In this document: piece after piece, positions 20,963-29,626 of the stretch | Position numbering within the stretch: the stretch's first letter is position 1 | How the letters are laid out: every line of letters starts with the position of its first letter | Assembly (NCBI GenBank): GCA_936933955.1 | Contig: CAKZIN010000031.1 | Span: forward strand, 1-64,000 | Direction: 5' to 3' | Source: an uncultured Sphingopyxis sp. | GTDB lineage: Bacteria; Pseudomonadota; Alphaproteobacteria; Sphingomonadales; Sphingomonadaceae | DNA: 64,000 bases | The notes under the pieces: generated by a model | Told to the model about the DNA's origin: nothing | The model's database searches: none | The model's input: only the letters and a program-made list of their open reading frames with translations | Program-made: the position numbers and the translations under genes

Positions 20963-21047
20963 CATGATCTCCCGTAGCAAGACATGGATCGACCCCGCAG
21001 GTTGCGCGGGCCGAAAACCGCGTCAGGCCCCGAAGGCGCCCGACGCT
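20963..21047 (-). promoter_or_regulatory. ROSE-type RNA thermometer in the hsp20 leader
   Basis: The predicted 85-nt leader folds into three successive hairpins. The first (21020-21046) is 11 bp with one bulged G and a UUCG loop. The second (20990-21013) is 8 bp with one bulge. The third (20968-20982) pairs UCUUGCU against GGGAGA and thereby masks the Shine-Dalgarno. The UUGCU block opposite the ribosome site is the hallmark of ROSE elements, which melt on heating and allow translation of small heat-shock mRNAs in alphaproteobacteria. Pairings were worked out by eye. Confidence 0.8.
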
Positions 21048-21054
21048 ACGGTGG

Positions 21055-21082
21055 AGTTAGAGACGCGTGCGCTCGCTTCAAG
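21055..21082 (-). promoter_or_regulatory. Sigma-32 (RpoH)-like heat-shock promoter
   Basis: On the minus strand CTTGAAG (21076-21082) matches the RpoH -35 CTTGAA. After CTTG there are exactly 17 nt to TCTAACT (21055-21061), an acceptable match to the alphaproteobacterial -10 CYTATNT. Transcription would start near 21047, precisely at the base of the first ROSE hairpin, which supports the call. Confidence 0.7.
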
Positions 21083-21090
21083 AGGGTACG

Positions 21091-21123
21091 AAAAACCCCC
21101 GGATCGAACGAGCGATCCGGGGG
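21091..21123 (-). terminator. Intrinsic terminator pointing left, upstream of the heat-shock promoter
   Basis: A perfect 11-bp GC-rich stem (21096-21106 with 21113-21123, 6-nt loop) is followed on the minus strand by TTTTT (21091-21095). This is a textbook Rho-independent terminator. It ends 8 nt before the hsp20 -35 box and must terminate a transcript arising from the protein-free segment to its right. Confidence 0.85.
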
Positions 21124-21335
21124 CCGTTCGCAGGGTCCTTCCCCCCGGAAGACCCTGCTCGGCAGCCAGCGAAACGCGGCGCCGATGCTCCCTGGACCTG
21201 ACCGACGCGCGGAACAGGTTTGGAATGAGCGCGAAGCTATGCTGGCGATTTCGCGCTGTCACCTGCCCTGCGGATGCGCGTGGGCGATTTGCCGACGACT
21301 GTGGAAACTCTGCAACAGGGGTGTCGAGGCGGTCT
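21091..21335 (-). ncRNA. Candidate structured small RNA
   Basis: A segment of about 240 nt without a convincing gene, closed by an intrinsic terminator on the minus strand. It contains a long interrupted hairpin (arms 21205-21210/21276-21281, 21215-21219/21261-21265 and 21228-21235/21250-21257, all perfect blocks) and a second strong hairpin (GCAGGGTC and GACCCTGC arms, about 21130-21159) just before the terminator. Outer segments near 21180-21194 and 21315-21330 can also pair, suggesting a rod with a central bubble, somewhat like 6S RNA. Identity is not established, the 5' end is undefined, and no clear promoter was found. Confidence 0.45.
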
Positions 21336-21350
21336 CTCGTGCGTGCCTAC

Positions 21351-21379
21351 TTGGCGAACGGCCACGCTCCGCCTATCGC
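21351..21379 (+). promoter_or_regulatory. Possible promoter for the lolC operon
   Basis: TTGGCG (21351-21356), a 17-nt spacer and TATCGC (21374-21379) form a plausible housekeeping promoter. It would give a leader of about 42 nt before the ATG at 21428. This placement leaves the structured segment to the left outside the lol transcript. Prediction by eye only. Confidence 0.4.
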
Positions 21380-21427
21380 GAGCGCAGCCGGCGCGCCCGG
21401 CGCGAACCACCGGACGCCTCCCCCACG

Positions 21428-22678
21428 ATGCTGCTTGCTGCCCACGAACGGCTGATTATCAAACGCTACCTGCTGCCGCAGAAGGGCGAAGGCTTCATCT
21501 TCGTTGCAGCGATCTTCAGCTTCGTCGCCGTGCTGCTCGGCGTCGCTGCGCTGGTCATCGTGATGAGCGTGATGAACGGCTTTCGCGCCGAGCTGTTCGA
21601 CAAGGTCGTCGGCCTCAACGGGCACGCGGTGGTGCAGGGCTATGACGGGCGCATCGACGACTGGCGGCAGGTCTTAGAGCAGGCGCGGCGCACGCCGGGC
21701 GTCACCAGCGCCACGCCGATGATCGAGCAACCGCTGTTCGCGACCTATGAGGGGCGCGCGGAATTCGCGCTCGTGCGCGGGCTCCAGCCGCGCGACATGT
21801 TGAGCAACCCGGTGATCAGCCAGAAGGTGGTGGCAGGTTCGCTCGAAACCGTGGCGCGCAGCGAGGATCTGGTGGCGGTCGGATCGGGGCTCGCCACCAA
21901 CCTGGGGCTGACCGTTGGGGCACCCATTACGATCATCAACCCGGCGGGACAGACGACACCCTTCGGCGTGGTGCCGCGACAAGTCGGCTACACCGTCGGG
22001 GCGATCTTCGAGACTGGCGTATTCGAGTTCGACAAGTCCTATGTCGTGATGCCGCTCAGCACGGCGCAGGTGCTCACCTTATCGGGCGACAGCGTCGGCG
22101 TGATCGAGCTCGACACGCGCGATCCCGATGCGGTGCAGGCGATCACCGAACCGCTCGGCCGCCAGCTTGCGTCCAAGGGGGTCATCCGCACCTGGCAGCA
22201 GATGAACTCGTCGCTGTTCGAGGCGCTGGCGGTGGAGCGTATCGCGATGTTCGTGATCCTCTCGATCATCATCCTCGTCGCGGCGTTCAACATCGTCTCA
22301 TCGCTGATCATGCTGGTGAAGACGCGCACCCGTGACATCGCGATCCTGCGCACGATCGGCGCGGAGCGGAGCTCGATCCTGCGCATCTTCCTCACCATCG
22401 GCACCAGCATCGGGGTGCTGGGCGTGGTGGCGGGCTTGCTGGTCGGCTTTATTTTCCTGTTTTTCCGCCAGAGTGTGGTCAACGCCATCCAGTATGTGAC
22501 GGGCCAGAACCTGTGGGACCCGTCGATCCGCATGATCACCGAACTCCCTTCGCGACCCAATCCGATGGAGATCGTGCTGATCGCGATCATGGCGGTGTTG
22601 TTCAGCTTCCTCGCCGCGCTTTATCCCGCGCTCAAGGCGGCGAACACCGATCCGGTGCAGGTGCTGCGGTATGAGTGA
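21428..22678 (+). CDS. lolC: Lipoprotein-releasing ABC transporter permease (LolC/LolE family)
   Basis: An inner-membrane permease of 416 residues that extracts outer-membrane lipoproteins and hands them to LolA. One N-terminal membrane helix (about residues 21-45) is followed by a large periplasmic domain and three C-terminal helices in the FtsX-like region (VKTRTRDIAILRTIGAERSSILRIF, written here in part as RDIAILRTIGA). Only one permease gene precedes lolD, so the complex may be a homodimer of the LolF type. It overlaps lolD by 8 bases. The start MLLAAHERLIIKRYL matches the family. Confidence 0.92.
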   Translation: MLLAAHERLIIKRYLLPQKGEGFIFVAAIFSFVAVLLGVAALVIVMSVMNGFRAELFDKVVGLNGHAVVQGYDGRIDDWRQVLEQARRTPGVTSATPMIEQPLFATYEGRAEFALVRGLQPRDMLSNPVISQKVVAGSLETVARSEDLVAVGSGLATNLGLTVGAPITIINPAGQTTPFGVVPRQVGYTVGAIFETGVFEFDKSYVVMPLSTAQVLTLSGDSVGVIELDTRDPDAVQAITEPLGRQLASKGVIRTWQQMNSSLFEALAVERIAMFVILSIIILVAAFNIVSSLIMLVKTRTRDIAILRTIGAERSSILRIFLTIGTSIGVLGVVAGLLVGFIFLFFRQSVVNAIQYVTGQNLWDPSIRMITELPSRPNPMEIVLIAIMAVLFSFLAALYPALKAANTDPVQVLRYE

Positions 22679-23348
22679 GCCGATCCTCACCGCGCGCGGC
22701 CTGCGGCGCAGCTTCGGCAGTGGCGATGCACGGGTGGACGTGTTGCGCGGGGTCGATCTCGACCTTCGTCCGGGTGAGATCGTCGCGCTGCTGGGGCCGT
22801 CGGGTTCGGGCAAGTCGACGCTGCTGCAGGCGGTGGGGCTGCTCGAGGGTGGGTTCGACGGCGAACTCACCATCGACGGCACCGATGCCGCCTCGCTCGA
22901 CCAGCGCGGACGCACGGCGCTGCGGCGCTCCAAGATCGGCTTCGTCTATCAGTTCCACCACCTGCTCCCGGACTTTTCCGCGGTGGAGAATGTGATGATG
23001 CCGCTGCTGGTGAGCGGCGAGCCCGACGCGGAGGCGCGCAACCGCGCGGGGGAGCTGCTCGGCGCGCTGGGTCTCGCGGCGCGCTTGTCGCATCGACCCT
23101 CGCAGCTGTCGGGCGGCGAGCAGCAGCGCGTCGCCGTGGCGCGGGCGATGGCGGTGCGCCCACGACTGATCCTCGCCGACGAGCCCACCGGCAACCTCGA
23201 CGAACGCACCGCCGACATCGTGTTCGACGAATTCGTCAGCCTGGTGCGGGGGGAGGCGTCCGCCGCGCTCGTCGCCACCCACAACGAACGGCTCGCCGAA
23301 CGCATGGACCGCGTGGTGCGGCTGCAGGATGGACGGCTCCAGACATGA
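22671..23348 (+). CDS. lolD: Lipoprotein-releasing system ATP-binding protein
   Basis: The ATPase of the Lol exporter, 225 residues. Walker A GPSGSGKST, the Q-loop region VYQFHHLLPDFSAVENV, the signature LSGGEQQR, Walker B LILADEPTGNLD and the switch histidine in ATHNERLA are all present. The ATG at 22671 lies inside the permease gene (8-base overlap). Its stop overlaps the start of the glutathione peroxidase gene as ATGA, so the three are translationally coupled. Confidence 0.96.
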   Translation: MSEPILTARGLRRSFGSGDARVDVLRGVDLDLRPGEIVALLGPSGSGKSTLLQAVGLLEGGFDGELTIDGTDAASLDQRGRTALRRSKIGFVYQFHHLLPDFSAVENVMMPLLVSGEPDAEARNRAGELLGALGLAARLSHRPSQLSGGEQQRVAVARAMAVRPRLILADEPTGNLDERTADIVFDEFVSLVRGEASAALVATHNERLAERMDRVVRLQDGRLQT

Positions 23349-23836
23349 CAAGCCTAACCGACTTCACCGTGATGGGAGCGGACGGGACGCCGGTCGCGCT
23401 CGAAGCCTACCGCGGGCGCGTCGTCCTGGTGGTCAACACCGCCTCGCAGTGCGGCTTCACCCCGCAATACGCCGAGCTTGAGAAGCTGCAGCAGGACTAT
23501 CGCGATCGCGGTTTCGCGGTGGTGGCGTTCCCGTGCAATCAGTTCGGCGCGCAAGAGCCGGGCGATGCCGACGAAATCGCGAACTTCTGCACCACGCGCT
23601 ACGATGTCAGCTTCCCCGTGATGCGCAAGATCGAGGTCAACGGACCGGGCGAGGATCCGCTCTATGCTTGGCTGAAGGCGGAGCGGCCGGGGCTGCTGGG
23701 CAGCAAGGCGATCAAGTGGAATTTCACCAAATTCCTAATCGACCGGGCTGGCAAAGTCGTCAGCCGGCACTCGCCGCAGACGCGGCCCGAGGCGCTGCGG
23801 CACGAGATCGAGGCGCTGCTCGCGCAACCGGTTTGA
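23345..23836 (+). CDS. Glutathione peroxidase family thiol peroxidase
   Basis: A peroxidase of 163 residues that reduces hydrogen or lipid peroxides. The peroxidatic cysteine is Cys36 in NTASQCGFTPQY, in place of selenocysteine. The tetrad glutamine lies in FPCNQFG and the tryptophan-asparagine pair in KWNFTKFL. A second cysteine in FPCNQF is the usual resolving candidate for thioredoxin-dependent members. It is coupled to lolD by an ATGA overlap; the functional link to lipoprotein export is unclear. Confidence 0.95.
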   Translation: MTSLTDFTVMGADGTPVALEAYRGRVVLVVNTASQCGFTPQYAELEKLQQDYRDRGFAVVAFPCNQFGAQEPGDADEIANFCTTRYDVSFPVMRKIEVNGPGEDPLYAWLKAERPGLLGSKAIKWNFTKFLIDRAGKVVSRHSPQTRPEALRHEIEALLAQPV

Positions 23837-23884
23837 GTGCAGCGGCCCTAGCCGAATCTCGCCCCGCAGCTTAGCGTCACGGAA

Positions 23885-26800
23885 ATGCCGCACGCGCCCC
23901 ATGTCCCGCTTCGCGTCTTCTCGAGCTACACCATGCTCGAGGGGGCAATCGAGCCCAAGGCGATCGCCAAAGCGGCCAAACGCCATGGCTTTCCGGCAGT
24001 CGCGCTATGCGATCGCAACGGGCTCTATGCGGCGATGGCCTTCTCCGACGCGTGCGAGGGGCAGGGGGTGCAGCCGATCATCGGCGCGCTGGTCAGCGTA
24101 ACCCGGCCCGAGGCGGTCGGCGGCGGCGAAGGCGGGGTCGATTGGCTCGCGCTCTACGCACAGAGTGACGCGGGCTACGCGAACCTTTGCCGCATCGTCA
24201 GTGACGCGCACCTCTGCCCGGACAGCGGCTGCGAACCGCAGGTCAGTCTGGAGCAGCTCGCCCAACGTTCGGAGGGGCTGATCTGCCTGACCGGGGGCGG
24301 GGAGGGGGCGCTGGCGCGTTTGCTCGCCGAAGGACAGGCCGACGCAGCGCGACGCTACCTCGATCTCCTGACGCCGATGTTCGAGGGGCGCCTCTACATC
24401 GAGCTGTCGCGGCGTGACGACGCGACGGAGGATGCGGCCGAGGAAGCGCTGATCGACCTCGCTTACGAGGCTGACCTTCCGCTGGTCGCGACCAACCCCG
24501 CCTGCTTCGACGATGCCGAGTTCCACCCCGCGCACGATGCGCTGCTGTGCATTGCACAGTCGGCCTATATCGACAGCGCGGAGCGCCGCCGCAGCTGCCC
24601 GCACGCGCATCTCAAAAGTGCGGATGCGATGGCCGAGCTGTTCGCGGATGTGCCCGAAGCGCTCGCCAACACGCTCGTCGTCGCGCAGCGCTGCGCAGTG
24701 CGAGCGCCCAGCCGCAAGCCGATCCTCCCGTCGATCGCCGGCGACCGCGATGCCGAAGCGGAGCAGTTGCGGCGTGATGCGCACGCGGGCCTGGTCGAGC
24801 GACTGCGCGCGATCGAAGCGCTCGACGGCTCGCCCCCCCGCACCAGCGAAGCGCTCGAGGCGGATTACCCCGAATATTTCGAGCGACTCGCATTCGAAAC
24901 CGACGTCATCGTCGGCATGGGTTTTCCGGGCTATTTCCTGATCGTCGCGGACTTCATCAAATGGGCGAAGTCGCACGACATCCCCGTCGGGCCGGGGCGC
25001 GGTTCGGGGGCGGGAAGCGTGGTGGCCTGGGCGCTGACCATCACCGACCTTGACCCGCTCAAGCTCGGGCTGCTGTTCGAACGCTTTCTAAATCCCGAGC
25101 GCGTGTCGATGCCCGACTTCGACATCGACTTCTGCGAAACGCGTCGTGGCGAGGTGATTCGCTACGTCCAGCAGAAATACGGGCGCGATACGGTGGCGCA
25201 GATCATCACCTTCGGGACGATGAAGGCGCGCGCGGTGCTCAAGGACACCGGGCGCGTGCTGCAGATGGGCTACAACCGCGTCGACCGGCTGGCGAAGATG
25301 GTCCCGAGCCATCCGACCGATCCCTGGACGCTCGCCCGTGCGCTGGGGCGGGGGAGCGACGACAAGGGCCGGCCCTATGTGGCGGCGCCCGAATTCCTCG
25401 CCGCTTACAAGCAGGAGGCAGAGGTCCGCCGCTTGGTGGACATGGCGCTGCGGCTCGAGGGGTTGCCGCGCCATAGCTCGACCCACGCGGCGGGGGTCGT
25501 GATCGGCGATCGCCCGCTGGCAGAGCTGGTCCCGCTATACCGCGACCCGCGTTCGGACATGCCGGTGACGCAATTCGACATGAAGTATGTCGAAGGCGCG
25601 GGGCTGGTGAAGTTCGACTTCCTCGGCCTCAAGACGCTGTCGGTGCTCAAGGAGGCGGAGCGCCTGCTGGCGGAGCGGGGCACGCACATCGACCTCGACA
25701 CGCTCGCCTGGGACGATTCGGAGGTCTATGCGCTTCTCCAGCGCGGCGACACGGTGGGCGTGTTCCAGCTGGAATCGGAAGGGATGCGGCGCACGCTGGC
25801 AGCGGTGAAGCCGACCAATTTCGGCGACATCATCGCGCTCGTGTCACTTTATCGCCCGGGGCCGATGGACAACATCCCGAGCTTTGGCGCGCGCAAGAAC
25901 GGGCGCGAAGATATTCGCTATCCGCACCCGCTGCTCGAGCCCGTGCTCAACGAAACCTATGGCATCATCGTCTATCAGGAACAGGTGATGCAGGCGGCGC
26001 AGGTGCTCGCGGGCTATTCGCTCGGCGAAGCGGACCTGCTCCGCCGCGCGATGGGCAAGAAAAAGAAAGAGGAGATGGACGCGCAGCGGGCGCGCTTCGT
26101 CGAAGGCTGCGAAAAGAACGGGATCATCAAGGAAAAAGCGAACGAGCTGTTCGACTTGATCGACAAGTTCGCAGGCTACGGCTTCAACAAGAGCCACGCG
26201 GCCGCCTACGCCTTGCTCGCCTATCAAACAGCGTGGTTGAAGGCGCATCATCCCGAGGCGTTCTTTGCCGCGTCGATGAGCTTCGATATCGACAGCACCG
26301 ACAAGCTGGCGCTGTTCGTCGACGATGCGCGCCGGTCGGAGGTCGAGGTGGCGCCGCCGTGCCTCAACCAGTCGGAGGCGTCCTTCTCCATCGAGCCCGC
26401 GGGCGAGGGGCTACGGGTGCGTTACGGCCTCGGCGCGCTCAAGGGCGTCGGTGAAAAGGCGATGGAGACCGTCGTCGCCGAGCGAAACCGCGCCGGGGAG
26501 TTCAAGACGCTCGACGATTTCGCCGAACGCATCGACCCGCGCCTGCTCAACCGGCGGCAGATCGAGGCGTTGGCAGGAGCGGGTGCGCTCGATGGCCTGG
26601 GGCACGAACGTGCGGCGGTGTTCGCGGGTGCGGAGACCTTGCTCGCTGCATCCGCCAGCGCTGCGGAGGCGCGCGATAGCGGGCAGGGCGGGCTGTTCGG
26701 CGGCGATATCGCGACCATGCCCGCGGTGCACCTCCCCGCGGTGCCCGCCTGGTCACTCGCGGAGACGATGGCGAAGGAGAAGGACGCGTTCGGCTTTTAC

Positions 26801-27433
26801 TTCTCGGCGCATCCGGTCAGCCGTTACGAGCTGATGACGACCGCCCTGCGCGTGCGCGAATATGGCAGCCTTTCGGGTGACACTCCTGCGGCACCGGGTG
26901 AGCGGCGCGCGGCAACGATGGCGGCGCTGGTCGAGAACGTGAAGTGGCGCACGTCGCAGCGCGGCAATCGCTATGCGATGCTGATGCTGTCCGATCGCTC
27001 GGGCCAGTTTCCGGCAAGCTGCTTCGACGCCGCGACCGGCGAGGCGCTGGAGGCGATGGCCGAGAGCGGCGCGTGCGGATTGCTCCAGGTGGAGCTCGAC
27101 TGGCGCGAGGGGGAGGAAACTCCGCGCGTGACCGTTCGCAGCGCGGAAGATCTGGAGCGCCGGATGGCGACCAGCGCGCTCGCGCTGACGGTCGAGATCG
27201 AGAGCAGCGCGCCGGTGCCGACGCTCAAGCGGCTGGTCGCGGACGCGCGCAGTGGGCGCTCATCCATCCTCGTTCGCGTCGTCGCCAACGACGGCAGCGA
27301 CGCGCCCATCGCCGAAGCGCGGCTGTGCCAGCGTTGCCATTTCGATCAGGAGGACGTGCACCGGCTTGAGCGCGTGGACGGAGTGCGGCACGTTCGGCTT
27401 GCCCCCGCTCCCGCACGCGCCGCGTTGGGATGA
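23885..27433 (+). CDS. dnaE: DNA polymerase III alpha subunit
   Basis: The replicative polymerase catalytic subunit, 1182 residues. It has an N-terminal PHP domain, then the C-family polymerase with GPGRGSGAGS and the catalytic aspartates Asp411 and Asp413 (PDFDIDF) and Asp578 (KFDFLGLK), a helix-hairpin-helix region, an OB fold near residues 1000-1080 and a short C-terminal tail. In the PHP domain the usual LRxHS reads LRVFSSY, so the metal-binding histidine is phenylalanine at residue 12. It is the chromosomal DnaE1 type by length and by its presence outside an imuB cassette. It follows the peroxidase gene by 48 nt. Confidence 0.97.
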   Translation: MPHAPHVPLRVFSSYTMLEGAIEPKAIAKAAKRHGFPAVALCDRNGLYAAMAFSDACEGQGVQPIIGALVSVTRPEAVGGGEGGVDWLALYAQSDAGYANLCRIVSDAHLCPDSGCEPQVSLEQLAQRSEGLICLTGGGEGALARLLAEGQADAARRYLDLLTPMFEGRLYIELSRRDDATEDAAEEALIDLAYEADLPLVATNPACFDDAEFHPAHDALLCIAQSAYIDSAERRRSCPHAHLKSADAMAELFADVPEALANTLVVAQRCAVRAPSRKPILPSIAGDRDAEAEQLRRDAHAGLVERLRAIEALDGSPPRTSEALEADYPEYFERLAFETDVIVGMGFPGYFLIVADFIKWAKSHDIPVGPGRGSGAGSVVAWALTITDLDPLKLGLLFERFLNPERVSMPDFDIDFCETRRGEVIRYVQQKYGRDTVAQIITFGTMKARAVLKDTGRVLQMGYNRVDRLAKMVPSHPTDPWTLARALGRGSDDKGRPYVAAPEFLAAYKQEAEVRRLVDMALRLEGLPRHSSTHAAGVVIGDRPLAELVPLYRDPRSDMPVTQFDMKYVEGAGLVKFDFLGLKTLSVLKEAERLLAERGTHIDLDTLAWDDSEVYALLQRGDTVGVFQLESEGMRRTLAAVKPTNFGDIIALVSLYRPGPMDNIPSFGARKNGREDIRYPHPLLEPVLNETYGIIVYQEQVMQAAQVLAGYSLGEADLLRRAMGKKKKEEMDAQRARFVEGCEKNGIIKEKANELFDLIDKFAGYGFNKSHAAAYALLAYQTAWLKAHHPEAFFAASMSFDIDSTDKLALFVDDARRSEVEVAPPCLNQSEASFSIEPAGEGLRVRYGLGALKGVGEKAMETVVAERNRAGEFKTLDDFAERIDPRLLNRRQIEALAGAGALDGLGHERAAVFAGAETLLAASASAAEARDSGQGGLFGGDIATMPAVHLPAVPAWSLAETMAKEKDAFGFYFSAHPVSRYELMTTALRVREYGSLSGDTPAAPGERRAATMAALVENVKWRTSQRGNRYAMLMLSDRSGQFPASCFDAATGEALEAMAESGACGLLQVELDWREGEETPRVTVRSAEDLERRMATSALALTVEIESSAPVPTLKRLVADARSGRSSILVRVVANDGSDAPIAEARLCQRCHFDQEDVHRLERVDGVRHVRLAPAPARAALG

Positions 27434-27465
27434 GGGAGAGACGATAAGGACGGAGAGAAAAAGCG

Positions 27466-29067
27466 ATGCTCCACGGCACGATGCAGGACCGACCGCTGGT
27501 CACCACCGCGCTCATCGACCACGCCGCGCGCGAACATGGCGCGCAGGAGATCGTGACGCACTGGGCCGATGGTCGCGACGAGCGTGCCAACTGGGCGGGC
27601 GTCCATCTCCTCGCGCGGCGCATGGCACAGGCGTTGACCGCGCACGGTATCGCGAAGGGCGACCGCGTCGCGACGCTGGCAATGAATCACGCCCATCACC
27701 TCGCCGCCTGGTACGGCACCGCCGGGATCGGTGCAGTGCTGCATACGATCAACCCGCGGTTGTTCGATGAACAGATCGTCTACATCGTCAATCACGCCGA
27801 GGATCGGGTGCTGCTTTACGATGCGGCGTTTGCGCCGATTATCGAGCGGCTGCGCCCGCAACTCAGCTGCGTCGAACGCTTCATCTGCTTCGATGGTGAG
27901 GGGGCGGGCGGCGATGCCAGCTTCCTCGACTGGCTCGGCCGTCACGACGGCGACGTCCGCTGGGTCGAGCTCGACGAGCGGGACGCCTGCGGCCTGTGTT
28001 ACACCAGCGGTACGACGGGCCATCCCAAGGGCGTGCTGTACCAGCATCGCAGCAACGTTATTCACGCCTTTGCCCTGCTGCAGCCCGATGTGTTCGGCCT
28101 ATCGAGCCGCGCCTGCGCATTGCCGGTGGTGCCGATGTTCCATGCCAATGCTTGGGGCCTGCCCTATGGCGCAGCCGCGACGGGCGCGAAGCTCGTCTTC
28201 TCGGCGACCAACGACGCGCCGACGCTGTGGCGCCTTATCCGCGAAGAGGGCGTGACCCACAGCGCGGGCGTCCCGACCGTCTGGCTCGGCATGTTTGCTG
28301 ACCTCGACGCCAACGGGGGCGATTATGGCAAGCTTGAGCAGGTCGTGATCGGCGGTTCGGCCGCGCCGCGGGCCATGATCGAGCGTCTGATGCGCGCCGG
28401 CGTCAGCGTCGCGCACGCCTGGGGCATGACCGAAACCTCCCCGATCGGCACGATGGGCGCGCGCCCCTATGGCTGGGATGCGCTGAGCTTCGACCAGCAG
28501 GTCGACGTCGTCGTCAAGCAGGGCCGTGTGCCGTTCGGGGTGGAGCTGCGGCTGGTCGACGATGAAGGGCGCGAGCTACCGCGCGACGGGCAGACCAGCG
28601 GTCGGCTTCAGATCCGTGGGCTGTGGATCATCCAGCGCTACTTCAAGGCCGAAGAGGATGCCGCCAACGCCAACGGCTGGTTCGACACCGGCGACGTCGC
28701 CATTCTCCATCCCGACGGCACGATGCAGATCACCGATCGCGCCAAGGACGTCATCAAATCGGGCGGCGAATGGATCAGCTCGATCGAACTCGAGAATGCG
28801 GCGGTTGGCTGCCCGGGTGTCGCAGAGGCGGCGGCGGTCGGGGTTCACCACCCCAAGTGGGACGAGCGCCCGCTGCTGCTCGTCGTGCGCAAGCCCGGTG
28901 CCGACGTCGACGCCGAAGCGATCACCCGCCACCTTTCCACCTGCGTCGCGAAATGGTGGCTCCCTGACGAGATCAAGTTCGTCGACGCGCTGCCGCACAC
29001 CGCCACGGGCAAACTGCTCAAGCGCCAATTGCGCGAGGACTATCGAGACTACCGCCTACCGATCTAA
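27466..29067 (+). CDS. Fatty-acid (medium/long-chain) acyl-CoA ligase
   Basis: An AMP-forming acyl-CoA synthetase of 533 residues. The P-loop motif YTSGTTGHPKG lies at residues 179-189, followed by the A5 region HAWGMTETSP, the hinge region WFDTGDVA and DRAKDVIKSGGEWIS, and the C-terminal lysine motif TATGKLLKRQLR. These mark the long/medium-chain fatty-acid CoA ligase branch; the exact chain-length preference cannot be read. The ATG at 27466 has GGAGAG about 10 nt upstream; ATG 27481 is an alternative. The 3' end overlaps a leftward membrane-protein reading frame by 50 bases. Confidence 0.9.
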   Translation: MLHGTMQDRPLVTTALIDHAAREHGAQEIVTHWADGRDERANWAGVHLLARRMAQALTAHGIAKGDRVATLAMNHAHHLAAWYGTAGIGAVLHTINPRLFDEQIVYIVNHAEDRVLLYDAAFAPIIERLRPQLSCVERFICFDGEGAGGDASFLDWLGRHDGDVRWVELDERDACGLCYTSGTTGHPKGVLYQHRSNVIHAFALLQPDVFGLSSRACALPVVPMFHANAWGLPYGAAATGAKLVFSATNDAPTLWRLIREEGVTHSAGVPTVWLGMFADLDANGGDYGKLEQVVIGGSAAPRAMIERLMRAGVSVAHAWGMTETSPIGTMGARPYGWDALSFDQQVDVVVKQGRVPFGVELRLVDDEGRELPRDGQTSGRLQIRGLWIIQRYFKAEEDAANANGWFDTGDVAILHPDGTMQITDRAKDVIKSGGEWISSIELENAAVGCPGVAEAAAVGVHHPKWDERPLLLVVRKPGADVDAEAITRHLSTCVAKWWLPDEIKFVDALPHTATGKLLKRQLREDYRDYRLPI

Positions 29068-29626
29068 GGTGGTTCCGCGGCAATAGTGGTCGACCGGCGG
29101 CCGAAGATTCTCGTCGCCTGCCGTCGCTAAAGCGACCGTTACGACCGCTACGTTGCGCGCGCCGACGCCGTCGGCGCGTGGAGGACCTGCGCCGCGCAAG
29201 GGTCCGGACGCGAGCGGTGATGGTCGCGCGCGAAGCAGTGGTCCGCCGTAAGAATGGTGCGACAATGGATGTCGCCACCATAGCCTCCAAAACGAGCGAA
29301 AGGTCCCATAGCGCTACCACCGCGCCGCCCTCGATCGCACCTGCAAGTGATAAGAATTCGAGCCCGGCTACGGAAGAGACGAGTACCAGAAGCGCAAATA
29401 TGAGATGTCGCGAAGTCACATTATCTAGGCGTCGCGCAACCGGAACGACCACCATCTTCTGAAAGCTTTGCGCGATGGGCGCGCTGGGGTGGCGTATGAT
29501 CCACAGCAGCAGAACTATGCCGACCCACACCATCGATAGCCTCGCCAAGCCACGAACAATCTCATTGCTCAGGATCGGCCAATGTTCAGCGACTTGCAGG
29601 AGCACTTCGCGGTGTATTAGAGACAT
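29018..29626 (-). CDS. Possible small membrane protein of unknown function
   Basis: A reading frame of 202 residues in a region of visibly lower GC content than its neighbours. It has one hydrophobic helix near residues 22-42 (LSMVWVGIVLLLWII) and two close together near 68-115 (HLIFALLVLVSSVAGLEFL and ALWDLSLVLEAMVATSIVAPFL), typical of a real membrane protein. The last 80 residues are arginine-rich and may be non-native. The ATG at 29626 abuts a rightward ATG in the palindrome CATATG. I do not recognise a family. Confidence 0.45.
   Translation of the reverse strand: MSLIHREVLLQVAEHWPILSNEIVRGLARLSMVWVGIVLLLWIIRHPSAPIAQSFQKMVVVPVARRLDNVTSRHLIFALLVLVSSVAGLEFLSLAGAIEGGAVVALWDLSLVLEAMVATSIVAPFLRRTTASRATITARVRTLARRRSSTRRRRRRAQRSGRNGRFSDGRRRESSAAGRPLLPRNHLRSVGGSLDSPRAIGA

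Noticed and set aside
21180..21215. Similarity of the minus strand (GGTCAGGTCCAGGGAGCA) to the signal-recognition-particle RNA core
   Set aside because: The GGAA tetraloop and the matching return strand are missing, so SRP RNA was not called.
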